Shown: piece by piece, positions 24,952-33,583 of the stretch | Numbering within the stretch: the first letter of the stretch is position 1 | How the letters are laid out: each line of letters begins with the position of its first letter | Source: Nisaea sp. | GTDB taxonomy: Bacteria > Pseudomonadota > Alphaproteobacteria > Thalassobaculales > Thalassobaculaceae | DNA length: 64,000 nucleotides | Assembly (NCBI RefSeq): GCF_034670185.1 | Contig: NZ_JAXMNY010000002.1 | Span: 806,001 to 870,000 of the forward strand | Direction of reading: 5' to 3' | The notes under the pieces: model-generated | Databases searched by the model: none | Seen by the model: the letters and a program-made list of their open reading frames with translations, nothing else | Told to the model about the DNA's origin: nothing | Translations under genes and position numbers: made by a program

Positions 24952-26400
24952 TCAGTCGTGGATTTTCACGTATTCGAAATCGCCCGGCTTGTTGTCTATG
25001 CCGACACGCGGGGCGGAGATCCAGCCGGCAAACTTGCCCGGCTCGCTCACCGACGTCATCAGCGAAGCGATATAATCGCCATCTTCGGTGTTCGGCAGGA
25101 ACTCGTCCCGGCGCGCGCCCCATTCACCGTCGCTCAGCACCTGACCCTGCGGCGTGGTGTGAACATCGCGGAACTCGCCGATATGGCGGTGGAAGGCGAC
25201 GCTTGGCAGGGTGATCTCGAAATTGATCCCGGCCTTGCTGATGATCCGGTTCCAGCGATTGATGCCGCCCTGGCAATCCCGGACGTAATCGTCCCGCAAT
25301 CGCGCGTTAAGAGCGGACAGCGCTGGCTCGTCGACCACCTTCAGCTCGCCGCCGACCAGCTTCAGTACCGGGTAGGTGTCATTGATAAGGCGGTGGTCGT
25401 CATCGATCCGTTCTTCCTGGAAACGGCCCTTCAGGCCTGAATTGTAGCCGTTGGCCGCATTGGTCGAGATCTCGGAGCCGAACAGGTCGAGGGACAGCGA
25501 GAAGTGCAGGTTTGCCTTCTTCTGCAAGGTCGGCAGGTCGATCACGCCGAGGGCGCGGACTTTCTCGATCTCGTACGGGTCCTCGATGCCGGCCGCGCGC
25601 ATCGCCTCGCAGGTCCGCTGCACGGTGCGGCCAACGCCGGTCTCGCCGACGAACATGTGGTGCGCTTCCTCGGTCAGCATGAAGCGGCAGGTCCGGGACA
25701 GCGGATCGAAGCCGGACTGGGCCAGGCTTTCAAGCTGCATCTTGCCGTCACGATCGGTGAAGAAGGTGAACATGAAGAAGGACAGCCAGTCCGGGGTTTC
25801 TTCGTTGAAGGCACCCAGCATGCGCGGCTTGTCACCGTCGCCGGAACGGCGGTTGAGCAGCTCGCCCGCTTCCTCGCGGCCGTCGCGGCCGAAATATTTC
25901 TGCAGCAGGTAGACCATGGCCCATAGGTGCCGGCCTTCCTCGACATTCACCTGAAACAGGTTGCGCATGTCATAGAGGGACGGCGCTGTGGCACCAAGGA
26001 AACGCTGCTGCTCGACAGAGGCCGGCTCGGTGTCGCCCTGGATCACCACCAGGCGGCGCAGCATGGCGCGGTATTCGCCCGGGATCTCGTGCCAGACATC
26101 CTCGCCCTTGTGCTCGCCGAAGGCGATCTTCCGGTTCTCGACCTGCGGTGCCAGCAGGATGCCCCAGCGATAGTCGGGCATCTTCACGTAGTCGAACTTT
26201 GCCCAGCCTTTGGGATCAACGCTGACAGCTGTCCGGAGATAGACATCGGAGGTCTGGAAGCCTTCCGGCCCCTGATCCATCCACCAGTCGATATAACCCG
26301 GATGCCACTGCTCCAGCGCCTTCAGAACCTTGCGGTCGCTGGAGAGGTTGATGTTGTTCGGGATCTTGGTGTCGTAGCTGACGTTCAGAACTTCATTCAT
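24952..26400 (-). CDS. boxB: Benzoyl-CoA 2,3-epoxidase, oxygenase subunit BoxB
   Basis: BoxB is the diiron oxygenase that epoxidises benzoyl-CoA with O2 in the aerobic box pathway. The 482-residue length matches. Carboxylate-bridged diiron ligand motifs are visible as NVEEGRHLWAM (Glu and His near 151-156) and MLTEEAHHMF (near 240), with further Glu at GEYRAML. It normally receives electrons from the reductase BoxA, which is not in this window. It lies 38 bp after boxC on the same strand. Confidence 0.95.
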   Translation of the reverse strand: MNEVLNVSYDTKIPNNINLSSDRKVLKALEQWHPGYIDWWMDQGPEGFQTSDVYLRTAVSVDPKGWAKFDYVKMPDYRWGILLAPQVENRKIAFGEHKGEDVWHEIPGEYRAMLRRLVVIQGDTEPASVEQQRFLGATAPSLYDMRNLFQVNVEEGRHLWAMVYLLQKYFGRDGREEAGELLNRRSGDGDKPRMLGAFNEETPDWLSFFMFTFFTDRDGKMQLESLAQSGFDPLSRTCRFMLTEEAHHMFVGETGVGRTVQRTCEAMRAAGIEDPYEIEKVRALGVIDLPTLQKKANLHFSLSLDLFGSEISTNAANGYNSGLKGRFQEERIDDDHRLINDTYPVLKLVGGELKVVDEPALSALNARLRDDYVRDCQGGINRWNRIISKAGINFEITLPSVAFHRHIGEFRDVHTTPQGQVLSDGEWGARRDEFLPNTEDGDYIASLMTSVSEPGKFAGWISAPRVGIDNKPGDFEYVKIHD

Positions 26401-26438
26401 GATCCGCGTCTCCTTTCTGTTTCGGGTCTATTGGGCGG

Positions 26439-28091
26439 TCAGACCCGTTTGATGTCGTATTCCGGCTGGCGGCCGGTGCCGTAGCGGCCAAGCGCACCGT
26501 CCGGGCCAACCGCGTTCGGGCGCTGGAAGATCCAGTTCTGCCATGCGGTCAGGCGTCCGAAAATCTTGGTTTCCATGGTCTCCGGCCCGGCAAAACGCAG
26601 GTTCGCCTCCATGCCGGTAAGCGCATCGGGGGAGAAGCTGGAGCGTTCCTCGAGGAACATCCGGACTTCGTCCTCCCAGTCGATATCGTCGAAGATGAAG
26701 GTAACGAGGCCGAGCTCGTCCGCTCGTTCCGCATCCAGACTCTCGCCGATCGAGCCTTCCGCTTTCGTCACCGCCTCCGGCTCTCCGAGGAACCGGGTTT
26801 GAAGACGAGTCAGATCGTTGCTCATCGGGAAGGGGCCGAAATTGGCCGGACCAAGCGCGATTTCGGCCGGCGGACGGTTGTCGCCCTCAAGCTGACCTTC
26901 CAGCATGTAGCTGCGGTCGGCGGCGAACAGCAGTTCCGCCAGCGATCCGGCAAAGCAGCTTCCCGGCTCGACGAGCGCTACCAGCGAGCGTGAGGTCACG
27001 TCGATCCGCTTCATCACCCGCTTCCAGTAGAGCGAGATCTCGCGGGCCAGCCAGTGATCGCGATTGGCGGCGATAAAGGCGTCATGCGCGAGCACCTTTG
27101 CGCCGTCGCCCGCGGTCTTCAGGATCAGCGTGCCAATCTCCAGCTCGTTGATCCGCAGATGCAGAATCGCATCATCCAGCTCCCGGCAGAGCTTCAGCAT
27201 CCAGTAATCGGCGCCAAGGGCTGTGAGGGCGTCAGTATCGGCCGGCACATCCTGTTCCGGTCCGGTTATGGTGATGGTCGCGTTACGCTCGTCCCGATCG
27301 ATCTCGACCGTAACCAGATCGTACTGCATCAGATCGCCCTCGATCTTCCGTTCAATCGGCGGCAGGGCAACGCCTTTCGCATCGGACGGCCGGTCCGACA
27401 CGTCGGCCATCGTCGCCACCCGGGCTGCGACCACCTCGTCGAACTTCGAGTTCGGCGCCAGCTCGTCGACGAGATCCCAGTCCACGGCGCGCTTGCCCTT
27501 GATGCCTTCTTCGATGGCGCAGAACACATCTGCCCGGTCCCGCCGAACCTTGCGCTTGTCGGTGACGCGGGTCAGCCCGCCCGTGCCCGGCAGCACGGCC
27601 AGCAGCGGCGCTTCCGGCAAAGCGACGGAGGACGCGCCGTCATCAGTCAGGATGATATGGTCGGTCGCGAGCGCCAGCTCATAACCACCGCCGGCGCAGG
27701 CACCGGTCACCGCCGCCAGATATTTCTGACCGGACTCAGCGCTCGCCTCTTCCATGTAATTCCGGGTCTCGTTGGTGAATTTGCAGAAATTCACCTTATG
27801 GGCATGGGCCGCACCCGCCAGCATGCGGATATTGGCGCCAGCGCAGAACACCCGGTCCTTGGCCGACCGCAGCACCACCACCTTCACTTCCGGATGCTCG
27901 AACCGAAGCCGCTGGATGGCGTCATACAGCTCGATATCGACTCCGAGATCGTAGGAATTGAGCTTCAGCTCGTAGCCCTCGAACAAGCCGCCTTTCTCGT
28001 CCACATCCATAACAAGGTCAGCACGGGCGCCGTCGAATACCAGCTTCCAGTGCTTATAGCGGGACGGATCGGTCCGGAAATCGATCATCAT
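26439..28091 (-). CDS. boxC: 2,3-epoxybenzoyl-CoA dihydrolase BoxC
   Basis: BoxC hydrolytically opens and cleaves the ring of epoxybenzoyl-CoA to a semialdehyde-CoA plus formate. The 550-residue product consists of two crotonase-like halves. The first has SAKDRVFCAGANIRML and the GACAGGGYELALA oxyanion segment; the second has a degenerate LVEPGSCFAGSLAELLFAAD. GGGAG precedes the ATG pair at 28088-28091 at a nine-base spacing, so I start at 28091; an ATG at 28100 directly abuts that site. Formate released here could feed the formate dehydrogenase encoded downstream (inference). Confidence 0.94.
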   Translation of the reverse strand: MMIDFRTDPSRYKHWKLVFDGARADLVMDVDEKGGLFEGYELKLNSYDLGVDIELYDAIQRLRFEHPEVKVVVLRSAKDRVFCAGANIRMLAGAAHAHKVNFCKFTNETRNYMEEASAESGQKYLAAVTGACAGGGYELALATDHIILTDDGASSVALPEAPLLAVLPGTGGLTRVTDKRKVRRDRADVFCAIEEGIKGKRAVDWDLVDELAPNSKFDEVVAARVATMADVSDRPSDAKGVALPPIERKIEGDLMQYDLVTVEIDRDERNATITITGPEQDVPADTDALTALGADYWMLKLCRELDDAILHLRINELEIGTLILKTAGDGAKVLAHDAFIAANRDHWLAREISLYWKRVMKRIDVTSRSLVALVEPGSCFAGSLAELLFAADRSYMLEGQLEGDNRPPAEIALGPANFGPFPMSNDLTRLQTRFLGEPEAVTKAEGSIGESLDAERADELGLVTFIFDDIDWEDEVRMFLEERSSFSPDALTGMEANLRFAGPETMETKIFGRLTAWQNWIFQRPNAVGPDGALGRYGTGRQPEYDIKRV

Positions 28092-28157
28092 TTTGAGCAT
28101 CTCCCATTGGGCGCCACTCGCCGGGGCGCTCCGTCTTCTTCAATCGGGAACGCACTA

Positions 28158-28212
28158 TAATGCAATCACCAAAATTGACATGCATTATTTTGCATGTTGC
28201 GCACACGTGCAT
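28158..28212. promoter_or_regulatory. TGCA-repeat regulatory region between box and tup genes
   Basis: TGCA occurs at 28161, 28181, 28191 and 28208. The middle two form a palindrome ATGCA-N6-TGCAT (28180-28195). A second TGCA-N6-TGCA pair (28304 and 28314) lies across the tupB start. TGCA-containing repeats are the recognition elements reported for BzdR/BoxR-type benzoyl-CoA-responsive repressors. No boxR gene is in the window, so the assignment is an inference. Confidence 0.5.
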
Positions 28213-28302
28213 TTCCGCCGCCTGCAAAGCCAGGCCTTTCGGTTCAGCCCGCATGCTGGAAAACCGGCTAGCATCGGTAAAAAACACCCTGTATGGTAAA
28301 TT

Positions 28303-29010
28303 ATGCAGGATTTTGCAGAATCATTCTCACTGGCCTTTCGGCTCATCCTTTCCGCAGACGCCGATCTCGCGGAGATCGTGCTGCTTTCGCTGAAGGTCAG
28401 CCTGTCCGCGACCCTGTGCGCCTGCATGATCGGAATGTCCCTCGGCGCGGCCATCGCCATTTTCCGGTTTCCGGGCCGCAGCGTGCTGCTGGTTCTGACC
28501 AATGCCATGATGGGGCTGCCGCCCGTGGTAGTCGGGCTGGCGATCTACATGCTGCTGTCGAATGCGGGTCCCTTCGGCACCTTTCAGCTGCTCTACTCAC
28601 CGACCGCCATGATCATCGCTCAAACTGTGCTGGTGACCCCGATCGCGACGGCGCTGACCCGGCAGGTGATCGCCGATCTGCATAAAGAATATGACGAGCA
28701 ACTGCGCTCGCTCGCCCTTGGGCCGCTCTCCACCCTCACCACCCTGCTCTGGGATGGTCGGTTTTCCCTGATCACCGTGATGCTGGCCGGGTTCGGGCGG
28801 GCTGTCGCGGAGGTCGGGGCGGTAATCATCGTCGGCGGCAACATCAACCATGTGACCCGGGTGATGACGACCGCCATCGCGCTGGAAACCTCGAAAGGCG
28901 ACCTCGCCCTGGCTCTGGCGCTCGGCATCATCCTGATCGGCATCTCGATCAGCGTGAATGCCGCCCTGATGGCCCTGAAGGGGACGGCGCGGCGGTTTGC
29001 CTATGAATAA
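28303..29010 (+). CDS. tupB: Tungstate ABC transporter permease TupB
   Basis: This is a 235-residue inner-membrane permease with about five hydrophobic helices. It has the ABC-permease EAA-loop region RSLALGPLSTLTTLLWDGRFSLI and the TupB-type segment GRAVAEVGAVIIVGGNI. It forms a tungstate (possibly also molybdate) importer with the next two genes. The ATG lacks a strong ribosome-binding site. The gene is divergent from boxC and its start lies on a TGCA repeat pair. Confidence 0.92.
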   Translation: MQDFAESFSLAFRLILSADADLAEIVLLSLKVSLSATLCACMIGMSLGAAIAIFRFPGRSVLLVLTNAMMGLPPVVVGLAIYMLLSNAGPFGTFQLLYSPTAMIIAQTVLVTPIATALTRQVIADLHKEYDEQLRSLALGPLSTLTTLLWDGRFSLITVMLAGFGRAVAEVGAVIIVGGNINHVTRVMTTAIALETSKGDLALALALGIILIGISISVNAALMALKGTARRFAYE

Positions 29011-29782
29011 CATCCCGCAGAATGTCAGCCAGAATGCCAGCTTCGCGGCAACCAATCCGCTGCTGCCGCTGCGCGCGGAAGATCTTAGCTACGCACCCGA
29101 TGGGCTTGCCCTGCTGGACAAGGTGAGCCTGCAAATCATCGAAGGCGGCATTAGCATGATCCTCGGGCCGAACGGCGCCGGGAAAAGCATCCTGATGCGC
29201 ATCCTGCACGGACTGATCACGGCAAGCGCCGGAACTGTGACCTGGCGGGGACAGACCGCCAATCGAGAGATCCGCAAGCGCCAGGCCATGGTGTTCCAGA
29301 AGCCAGTGCTGCTGCGCCGGTCTGCCGCTGCCAATCTCGATCATGCCCTGAATGCGGCTGGTGTTCCGCGCGGTCAGCGCAGCCAGCGGACCACAGAAGC
29401 CTTGCAGGAAGCGGGCATTGCGCATCTGGCGGCGCGTCCGGCCCGCGTCCTCTCCGGCGGGGAGCAGCAACGCCTTGCCCTGGCACGCGCTCTCAGCCTC
29501 CGGCCGGACGTGCTGTTCCTGGACGAACCCACTGCCAGCCTCGACCCAGCCTCCACCGCCGCCATCGAGGCGCTGGTACTGGCGGCGGAACGGCGGGGCT
29601 GCAAGATCATCATGATCAGCCACGACATCCACCAGGCCCGGCGCCTCGCCTCCGAAATCATCTTCATGGACCGGGGCCGGATCGCAGAGCAAAGCGCCGC
29701 CGCCGCCTTCTTCGAGGAACCATCGAGCGCCGCCGCGCGCGATTATCTTGCCGGACGGCTGCACCTGCCGGACGGCGCCTGA
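29003..29782 (+). CDS. tupC: Tungstate ABC transporter ATP-binding protein TupC
   Basis: This is a 259-residue ABC ATPase: Walker A GPNGAGKSILM, Q-loop MVFQKPVLL, signature LSGGEQQRLALARAL, Walker B DVLFLDEPTASLD, and switch His in MISHDIHQA. The ATG at 29003 overlaps the tupB stop by 8 bp. A TTG two codons earlier is less likely. It energises the TupB permease. Confidence 0.94.
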   Translation: MNNIPQNVSQNASFAATNPLLPLRAEDLSYAPDGLALLDKVSLQIIEGGISMILGPNGAGKSILMRILHGLITASAGTVTWRGQTANREIRKRQAMVFQKPVLLRRSAAANLDHALNAAGVPRGQRSQRTTEALQEAGIAHLAARPARVLSGGEQQRLALARALSLRPDVLFLDEPTASLDPASTAAIEALVLAAERRGCKIIMISHDIHQARRLASEIIFMDRGRIAEQSAAAAFFEEPSSAAARDYLAGRLHLPDGA

Positions 29783-29820
29783 CCGGACCAAATCACCGAC
29801 CCCGGACCAAACCACCGACC
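29783..29820. repeat. Tandem 19-bp direct repeat between tupC and tupA
   Basis: Two adjacent 19-bp copies (29783-29801 and 29802-29820) differ at a single base. Each begins CCGGACCAAA and ends ACCGACC. They fill the space between the tupC stop and the tupA ribosome-binding site. They could be an mRNA spacer or regulator site, or a slippage duplication. Confidence 0.85.
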
Positions 29821-29836
29821 ATTGGGAGCAAACGCA

Positions 29837-30667
29837 ATGAAACACCTGAAGAGGATTTTGGGAGGGCTCGCACTCGCGGCGATGCTCGCTCTGACGGGAA
29901 CCGGCAATGTTGTTGCCGCCGACAAGTTCATCACCCTGCAATCGACCACGTCGACGCAGAATTCCGGCCTGTTCGATTACATGCTGCCGATCTTCAGCAA
30001 GAAGACCGGCATCGAAGTCCGTGTCGTGGCTGTCGGCACCGGCCAGGCACTGAAGAATGCGCGCAATGGCGACGGCGACGTTCTCTTCGTGCATGCCAAG
30101 CCCGCCGAGGAGAAATTCGTCGCGGACGGCTTCGGTGTCAGCCGACAGGACGTCATGTTCAACGATTTCGTCATTGTCGGCCCGGCTGCCGACCCGGCGA
30201 AAGTCGGCGGCATGAAGGACGCGCCGGCGGCGCTCAAGATGATCGCCGATGCCAAGACGCCTTTCGCATCGCGCGGCGATGACAGCGGCACGCACAAGAA
30301 GGAAAAACGTCTCTGGAAAGCGGCCGGTGTCGATGCCGATGCCTCCAGCGGCTCCTGGTATCGGGAAACCGGCTCCGGCATGGGCGCGACCCTCAATGCA
30401 GCCGTCGGCATGGGCGCCTACGCACTGACCGACCGGGCCACCTGGATCAGCTTCAAGAACAAGAGCGATTTCAAGGTCCAGGTCGAAGGCGACAAGGTCC
30501 TGTTCAACCAGTATGGCGTCATTCTGGTGAACCCGGCCAAACATCCCGTCGTGAAGAAGGAACTGGGCCAGGCCTTCATCGACTGGGTGACCGGCGACGA
30601 AGGCCAGGCAACCATCAACAGCTACAAGCTGAACGGCCAGCAGCTGTTCTTCGCCAACGCGAAGTAA
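29837..30667 (+). CDS. tupA: Tungstate-binding periplasmic protein TupA
   Basis: This is a 276-residue substrate-binding protein with a Sec signal peptide (KHLKRILGG, hydrophobic core, cleavage near VVAAD). The mature start has QSTTSTQNSG, the TTTS-type oxyanion-binding motif of TupA proteins, followed by FASRGDDSGTHKKE and GSGMG, further ligand loops. The ATG at 29837 is preceded by GGGAG at an eight-base spacing. It delivers tungstate to TupBC. The adjoining formate dehydrogenase suggests that enzyme uses a tungsten or molybdenum cofactor. Confidence 0.93.
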   Translation: MKHLKRILGGLALAAMLALTGTGNVVAADKFITLQSTTSTQNSGLFDYMLPIFSKKTGIEVRVVAVGTGQALKNARNGDGDVLFVHAKPAEEKFVADGFGVSRQDVMFNDFVIVGPAADPAKVGGMKDAPAALKMIADAKTPFASRGDDSGTHKKEKRLWKAAGVDADASSGSWYRETGSGMGATLNAAVGMGAYALTDRATWISFKNKSDFKVQVEGDKVLFNQYGVILVNPAKHPVVKKELGQAFIDWVTGDEGQATINSYKLNGQQLFFANAK

Positions 30668-30682
30668 GAGAATCCAAGGCTT

Positions 30683-30708
30683 GGGTCAGGGAGCGTTGTC
30701 CCTGACCC
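30683..30708. terminator. Bidirectional hairpin between tupA and the regulator gene
   Basis: A perfect 10-bp stem GGGTCAGGGA / TCCCTGACCC with a GCGTTG loop starts 16 bp after the tupA stop and overlaps the last codons of the convergent regulator gene. There is no T-run, so it may act as an mRNA stabiliser or weak terminator for both. Confidence 0.55.
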
Positions 30709-31600
30709 GGCCGATTTCCGAGACATCGTACCCGCCGAGTTCCGCCGCCCTGTCGCGGAACACCGCTCCCGACGCAAAGTCGAGCAGAGCCTGGAACGGC
30801 GGCTCGAAATAGAACCTCCGGCAGACCAGCAGATCGAACCGTTCCTCGACCAGGGGAATGAAATCGAGCCCATGCTGCCGGGCCACGCTCTCCAGTCCGA
30901 GACCCGCCTCGGCCCGGCCGGCACGCACCGCTTCGGCCACGTCCGTCTCCGTCCGCGCTGGTAAATCAAGCCAACTCACGTCCGTTTCAGCCAGACCGGC
31001 GCGCGCCATCAGCTGCTCCAGCAAAAGCTGGCTTCCCGCATGGGCCTGCCGCTGGGCCACCCTCTTTCCCGCCAGATCAGGGATGTTTCCGATTCCGCTC
31101 GGATTGCCCTGGGCGACGATCAATCCGCGCGTGCGGGTTGCCCAGGAGATAAGCACCGCATTTCGGGCCGGACCAAGCGCGCGCACCGCCGACAGGTTCC
31201 AGCCCGCGCCGTCTTCCTCGGGAATATGAATGCCCGCAACCGAGGCTTCCCGTTTCTCGAACCGGGCAATGCCATCGAGGCTTCCGTCAAAAAGCGTCGG
31301 CAGACCAGCGCCGGATTCCCGCAATGCCCAGTCGAGCAAGGGATCATGGCTTCCCGCGACAATCCCGGCAGGAGGAGGCAGTTCAGTTATCGTCGATGCT
31401 GGGGCGGCTTCGGAAGAACTGGCGCTGGTATCTCCAGCAATCCAGGCCTCGATTTCCTGACGCGGGAACAGCAGTTTTCCAGTGACCCGGCGGCATGGAA
31501 CCTCACCGTCGGCCACAAGCTGGTAGATCTTGCGCTCTTTCACCCGCAGCAGGTCCGCGAGTTCGCGGACGGTCAGATAGGCGGGGGGCGGAACGGTCAT
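30686..31600 (-). CDS. DNA-binding regulator: excisionase-like HTH fused to periplasmic-binding-protein-like domain
   Basis: This is a 304-residue protein with no signal peptide. Residues about 7-55 are a MerR/excisionase-type helix (YLTVRELADLLRVKERKIYQLVADGEVPCRRV, split here by position). After an Ala/Ser linker, residues about 75-295 form a PBP-like ligand domain similar to molybdate/tungstate-binding proteins (GIGNIPDLAGKRVAQRQ, AGSQLLLEQLM, RAEAGLGLESVA). This architecture is common for oxyanion-responsive regulators beside molybdate or tungstate uptake genes and formate dehydrogenases. It probably senses tungstate or molybdate, or a Mo/W cofactor precursor (inference). The start ATG is 31600; upstream residues to 31654 are unlikely. 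Confidence 0.82.
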   Translation of the reverse strand: MTVPPPAYLTVRELADLLRVKERKIYQLVADGEVPCRRVTGKLLFPRQEIEAWIAGDTSASSSEAAPASTITELPPPAGIVAGSHDPLLDWALRESGAGLPTLFDGSLDGIARFEKREASVAGIHIPEEDGAGWNLSAVRALGPARNAVLISWATRTRGLIVAQGNPSGIGNIPDLAGKRVAQRQAHAGSQLLLEQLMARAGLAETDVSWLDLPARTETDVAEAVRAGRAEAGLGLESVARQHGLDFIPLVEERFDLLVCRRFYFEPPFQALLDFASGAVFRDRAAELGGYDVSEIGRVRDNAP

Positions 31601-31675
31601 GGGCCTCGCTGTTCGCTGAGCGTGAGAATCTTCCGCAAGCCTTACTGACGGCACCGGCCGCCGTCAATCCGCGGT

Positions 31676-32041
31676 CTATTTCAGGGAGAGGGCATAGGCG
31701 ATCAGCGCATCGAGATCATCGACGGTCAATTCGGCTTCCGCAGCGTTGGCCGGCAAGGGCGTCAGCGGCTCGACCCCCTCCATCCGGATGAAGACCGGAT
31801 GCGGTCGCCGGTCGAAGAAGGTGATGAAGCGGTGCTCGCCGTCCGCAAGAGACATCAGCAACGGAAAGGACGGTGTGCTGCCTATCCCGCCCAGCCTTGT
31901 TTTTGCATCAATCACATGACACCGGGCACAATGCAGAAGCGCGACCTCACGCCCCTTTCCCACAAGAGCAGCCTCGTCCGCCCGGGCGGAAACACTGGCT
32001 GCCAGCGCCGCGATCAATATGAAAACCGAAGACCGGAGCAT
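31676..32041 (-). CDS. Small periplasmic cytochrome c
   Basis: This is a 121-residue protein with a Sec signal peptide (cleavage near SARA-DE) and one CxxCH haem site (C38, C41, H42 in LLHCARCHV). A candidate distal ligand is Met in VFIRMEGV. The spacing is short, so it is a compact class I-like cytochrome. It is the last member of the formate dehydrogenase operon before the regulator and shares a TGATG junction with the 43-residue gene upstream. It probably carries electrons away from the dehydrogenase or interacts with the WD40-cytochrome. Confidence 0.85.
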   Translation of the reverse strand: MLRSSVFILIAALAASVSARADEAALVGKGREVALLHCARCHVIDAKTRLGGIGSTPSFPLLMSLADGEHRFITFFDRRPHPVFIRMEGVEPLTPLPANAAEAELTVDDLDALIAYALSLK

Positions 32042-32172
32042 CAGTCGAGCCGAACGTCACCCGTGGCCGACTGATAGACAGTCTTGGTACTGAAATCGAA
32101 CAGGTGGAGGCCACCCCAGGCAACGCCGGTGATAACGAACAGGCCGACCAGGGCCGCGACAAAGGCTTTCAT
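32041..32172 (-). CDS. 43-residue single-span membrane peptide
   Basis: This tiny gene sits exactly between the WD40-cytochrome c gene (1 bp after its stop) and the cytochrome c gene (overlapping TGATG). The product begins MKAFVAALVGLFVITGVAWG, a single membrane helix or uncleaved signal, followed by a 23-residue soluble tail with several polar residues ending GDVRLD. The coupled junctions on both sides and the clean start make it a credible real gene. It may be a small subunit or anchor of the cytochrome complex; no family is recognised. Confidence 0.7.
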   Translation of the reverse strand: MKAFVAALVGLFVITGVAWGGLHLFDFSTKTVYQSATGDVRLD

Positions 32173-32173
32173 T

Positions 32174-33562
32174 TTATTCTCCCTTGGTTTGTCCGGCTTG
32201 GCGTTCAGCGAAGGCCAATGCCTGACGTAAAAAATGCAGCAACGCGCGCCGGTCTTCGGAGCTGCGCAGTCGCTGCAGCGGCATCTTGGTGCCCGGAACC
32301 ACGTGTTGCGGGCCCTTCTCGAAGAGCGCGCCGATGGTTTGCTCGTCCCAGACTATATCGCTCTCCAGCAGTGCTTTCGAATAGGGATAGCCGGCAACGG
32401 TCCCAACCCGGCGGCCGAACACGCCATACAGCGTCGGCCCGGCCCGATGACCGCCATCAGGCGTCAAGGTGTGACAGACGGCACAGGTTCCGAACAGTTT
32501 CGCGCCGCGCGCTGCCAGTGCGTCGCCCGGAGGCACATAGGGCTCCTCATCTGTCGCATCCCCGGCTCCGATCTGAGCGCCGGTTTCGAGATCCCAGCGG
32601 ATCACCCGCCCGTCGCGTCCGGCGGAAAGAAGCTGGCTGCCGCCCGGTGTGAACGCGACCGACCAGACCGGCCCCTTATGCCCCCGGAGGGTCTTCAGCG
32701 GCCGCCCGTCCGCAAGCGACCAGAAGACAATCTGCCCCCGCGCGCCCCCGGTCGCAAACCGTTCACCGTCCGGCGTAATGGCGATTGAAAGCACCGGTGC
32801 TTCATGCCCGAGCATGAACCGGCGCTCCTCCCGGCTTTCCGTATCGAACAGGCGCACGGCCTCGTCGGTCCCGGCCACCACAAGCGTCTTGCCATCCGGC
32901 GAGAGGGAGAGCCGGTTCACCGGCAATCCGATTTCAGCGAAGAGTTCCATCGCCTGAGTGGCAGGCGTCCAAAGGCGTATCGTGCCGTCATAACCCGCAC
33001 TCAAGAGCCGGTCACCCGCGTCGGTAAAAAGAACCGCATTGACCGGCCCGGCATGGCCTTTCAGAACCATCGGGGCGGCATCGCCTGCAAGCGGGCTTAT
33101 CCGGACCATGCCATCGAACCCGGCGGACGCGATCAAATTGCCGTCCGGCGATACGGCAACAGCCGAGACGTTCCCGTCATGCCGGTGCAGAACACGCAGG
33201 GGGTCGGCCGCCCCGATTTGCCAGAGATAGACGTTGCCATCATTTCCGCCGGAAACAGCCAGCCCGGTCTGCCGGACGAAAGCGACATCCCCGACGGCCG
33301 CATCATGGCCATACATCAGCGTACGGGCCTTCTCGGCAGTCAGGTCCCAATGAATGACGGAATAATCGAAGCCCGCGGTCAGCACTGTTTCGCCATCATC
33401 GGAGACAGCGACGGCATGCACGGGCCCGCCATGGCCGACCAACTCCGCATAAGCCGGCGAACGGGGCAGGAGAATACACAACAAGGCGAGAAGAGCGGGC
33501 GCGAGCCAGCGAGGGGTCGCGCCCGTCTCGGATTGTAAAGCGATGCCGTTCCCTCGTCGCAC
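32174..33562 (-). CDS. Secreted WD40 beta-propeller fused to cytochrome c
   Basis: This is a 462-residue protein. A signal peptide (about 18-39, ending SPAYA) is followed by about seven WD40 repeats (45-335), recognised by repeated GH..PV.AVA.S.DG and W-D/LW endings such as DYSVIHWDL, DGNVYLWQI, DGTIRLWTP and DGRVIRWDL. The C-terminal ~110 residues are a class I cytochrome c with CAVCH (about residue 370) and a distal Met in VPGTKMPLQ. The propeller plus haem recalls cytochrome cd1 in layout, but the sequence type is eukaryote-like WD40. It sits inside the formate dehydrogenase operon, directly after the cytochrome b gene, so an electron-transfer or assembly role with that enzyme is likely but unproven. 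Confidence 0.88.
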   Translation of the reverse strand: MRRGNGIALQSETGATPRWLAPALLALLCILLPRSPAYAELVGHGGPVHAVAVSDDGETVLTAGFDYSVIHWDLTAEKARTLMYGHDAAVGDVAFVRQTGLAVSGGNDGNVYLWQIGAADPLRVLHRHDGNVSAVAVSPDGNLIASAGFDGMVRISPLAGDAAPMVLKGHAGPVNAVLFTDAGDRLLSAGYDGTIRLWTPATQAMELFAEIGLPVNRLSLSPDGKTLVVAGTDEAVRLFDTESREERRFMLGHEAPVLSIAITPDGERFATGGARGQIVFWSLADGRPLKTLRGHKGPVWSVAFTPGGSQLLSAGRDGRVIRWDLETGAQIGAGDATDEEPYVPPGDALAARGAKLFGTCAVCHTLTPDGGHRAGPTLYGVFGRRVGTVAGYPYSKALLESDIVWDEQTIGALFEKGPQHVVPGTKMPLQRLRSSEDRRALLHFLRQALAFAERQAGQTKGE

Positions 33563-33583
33563 GATGGGTCTCGGCCGCCGCGC

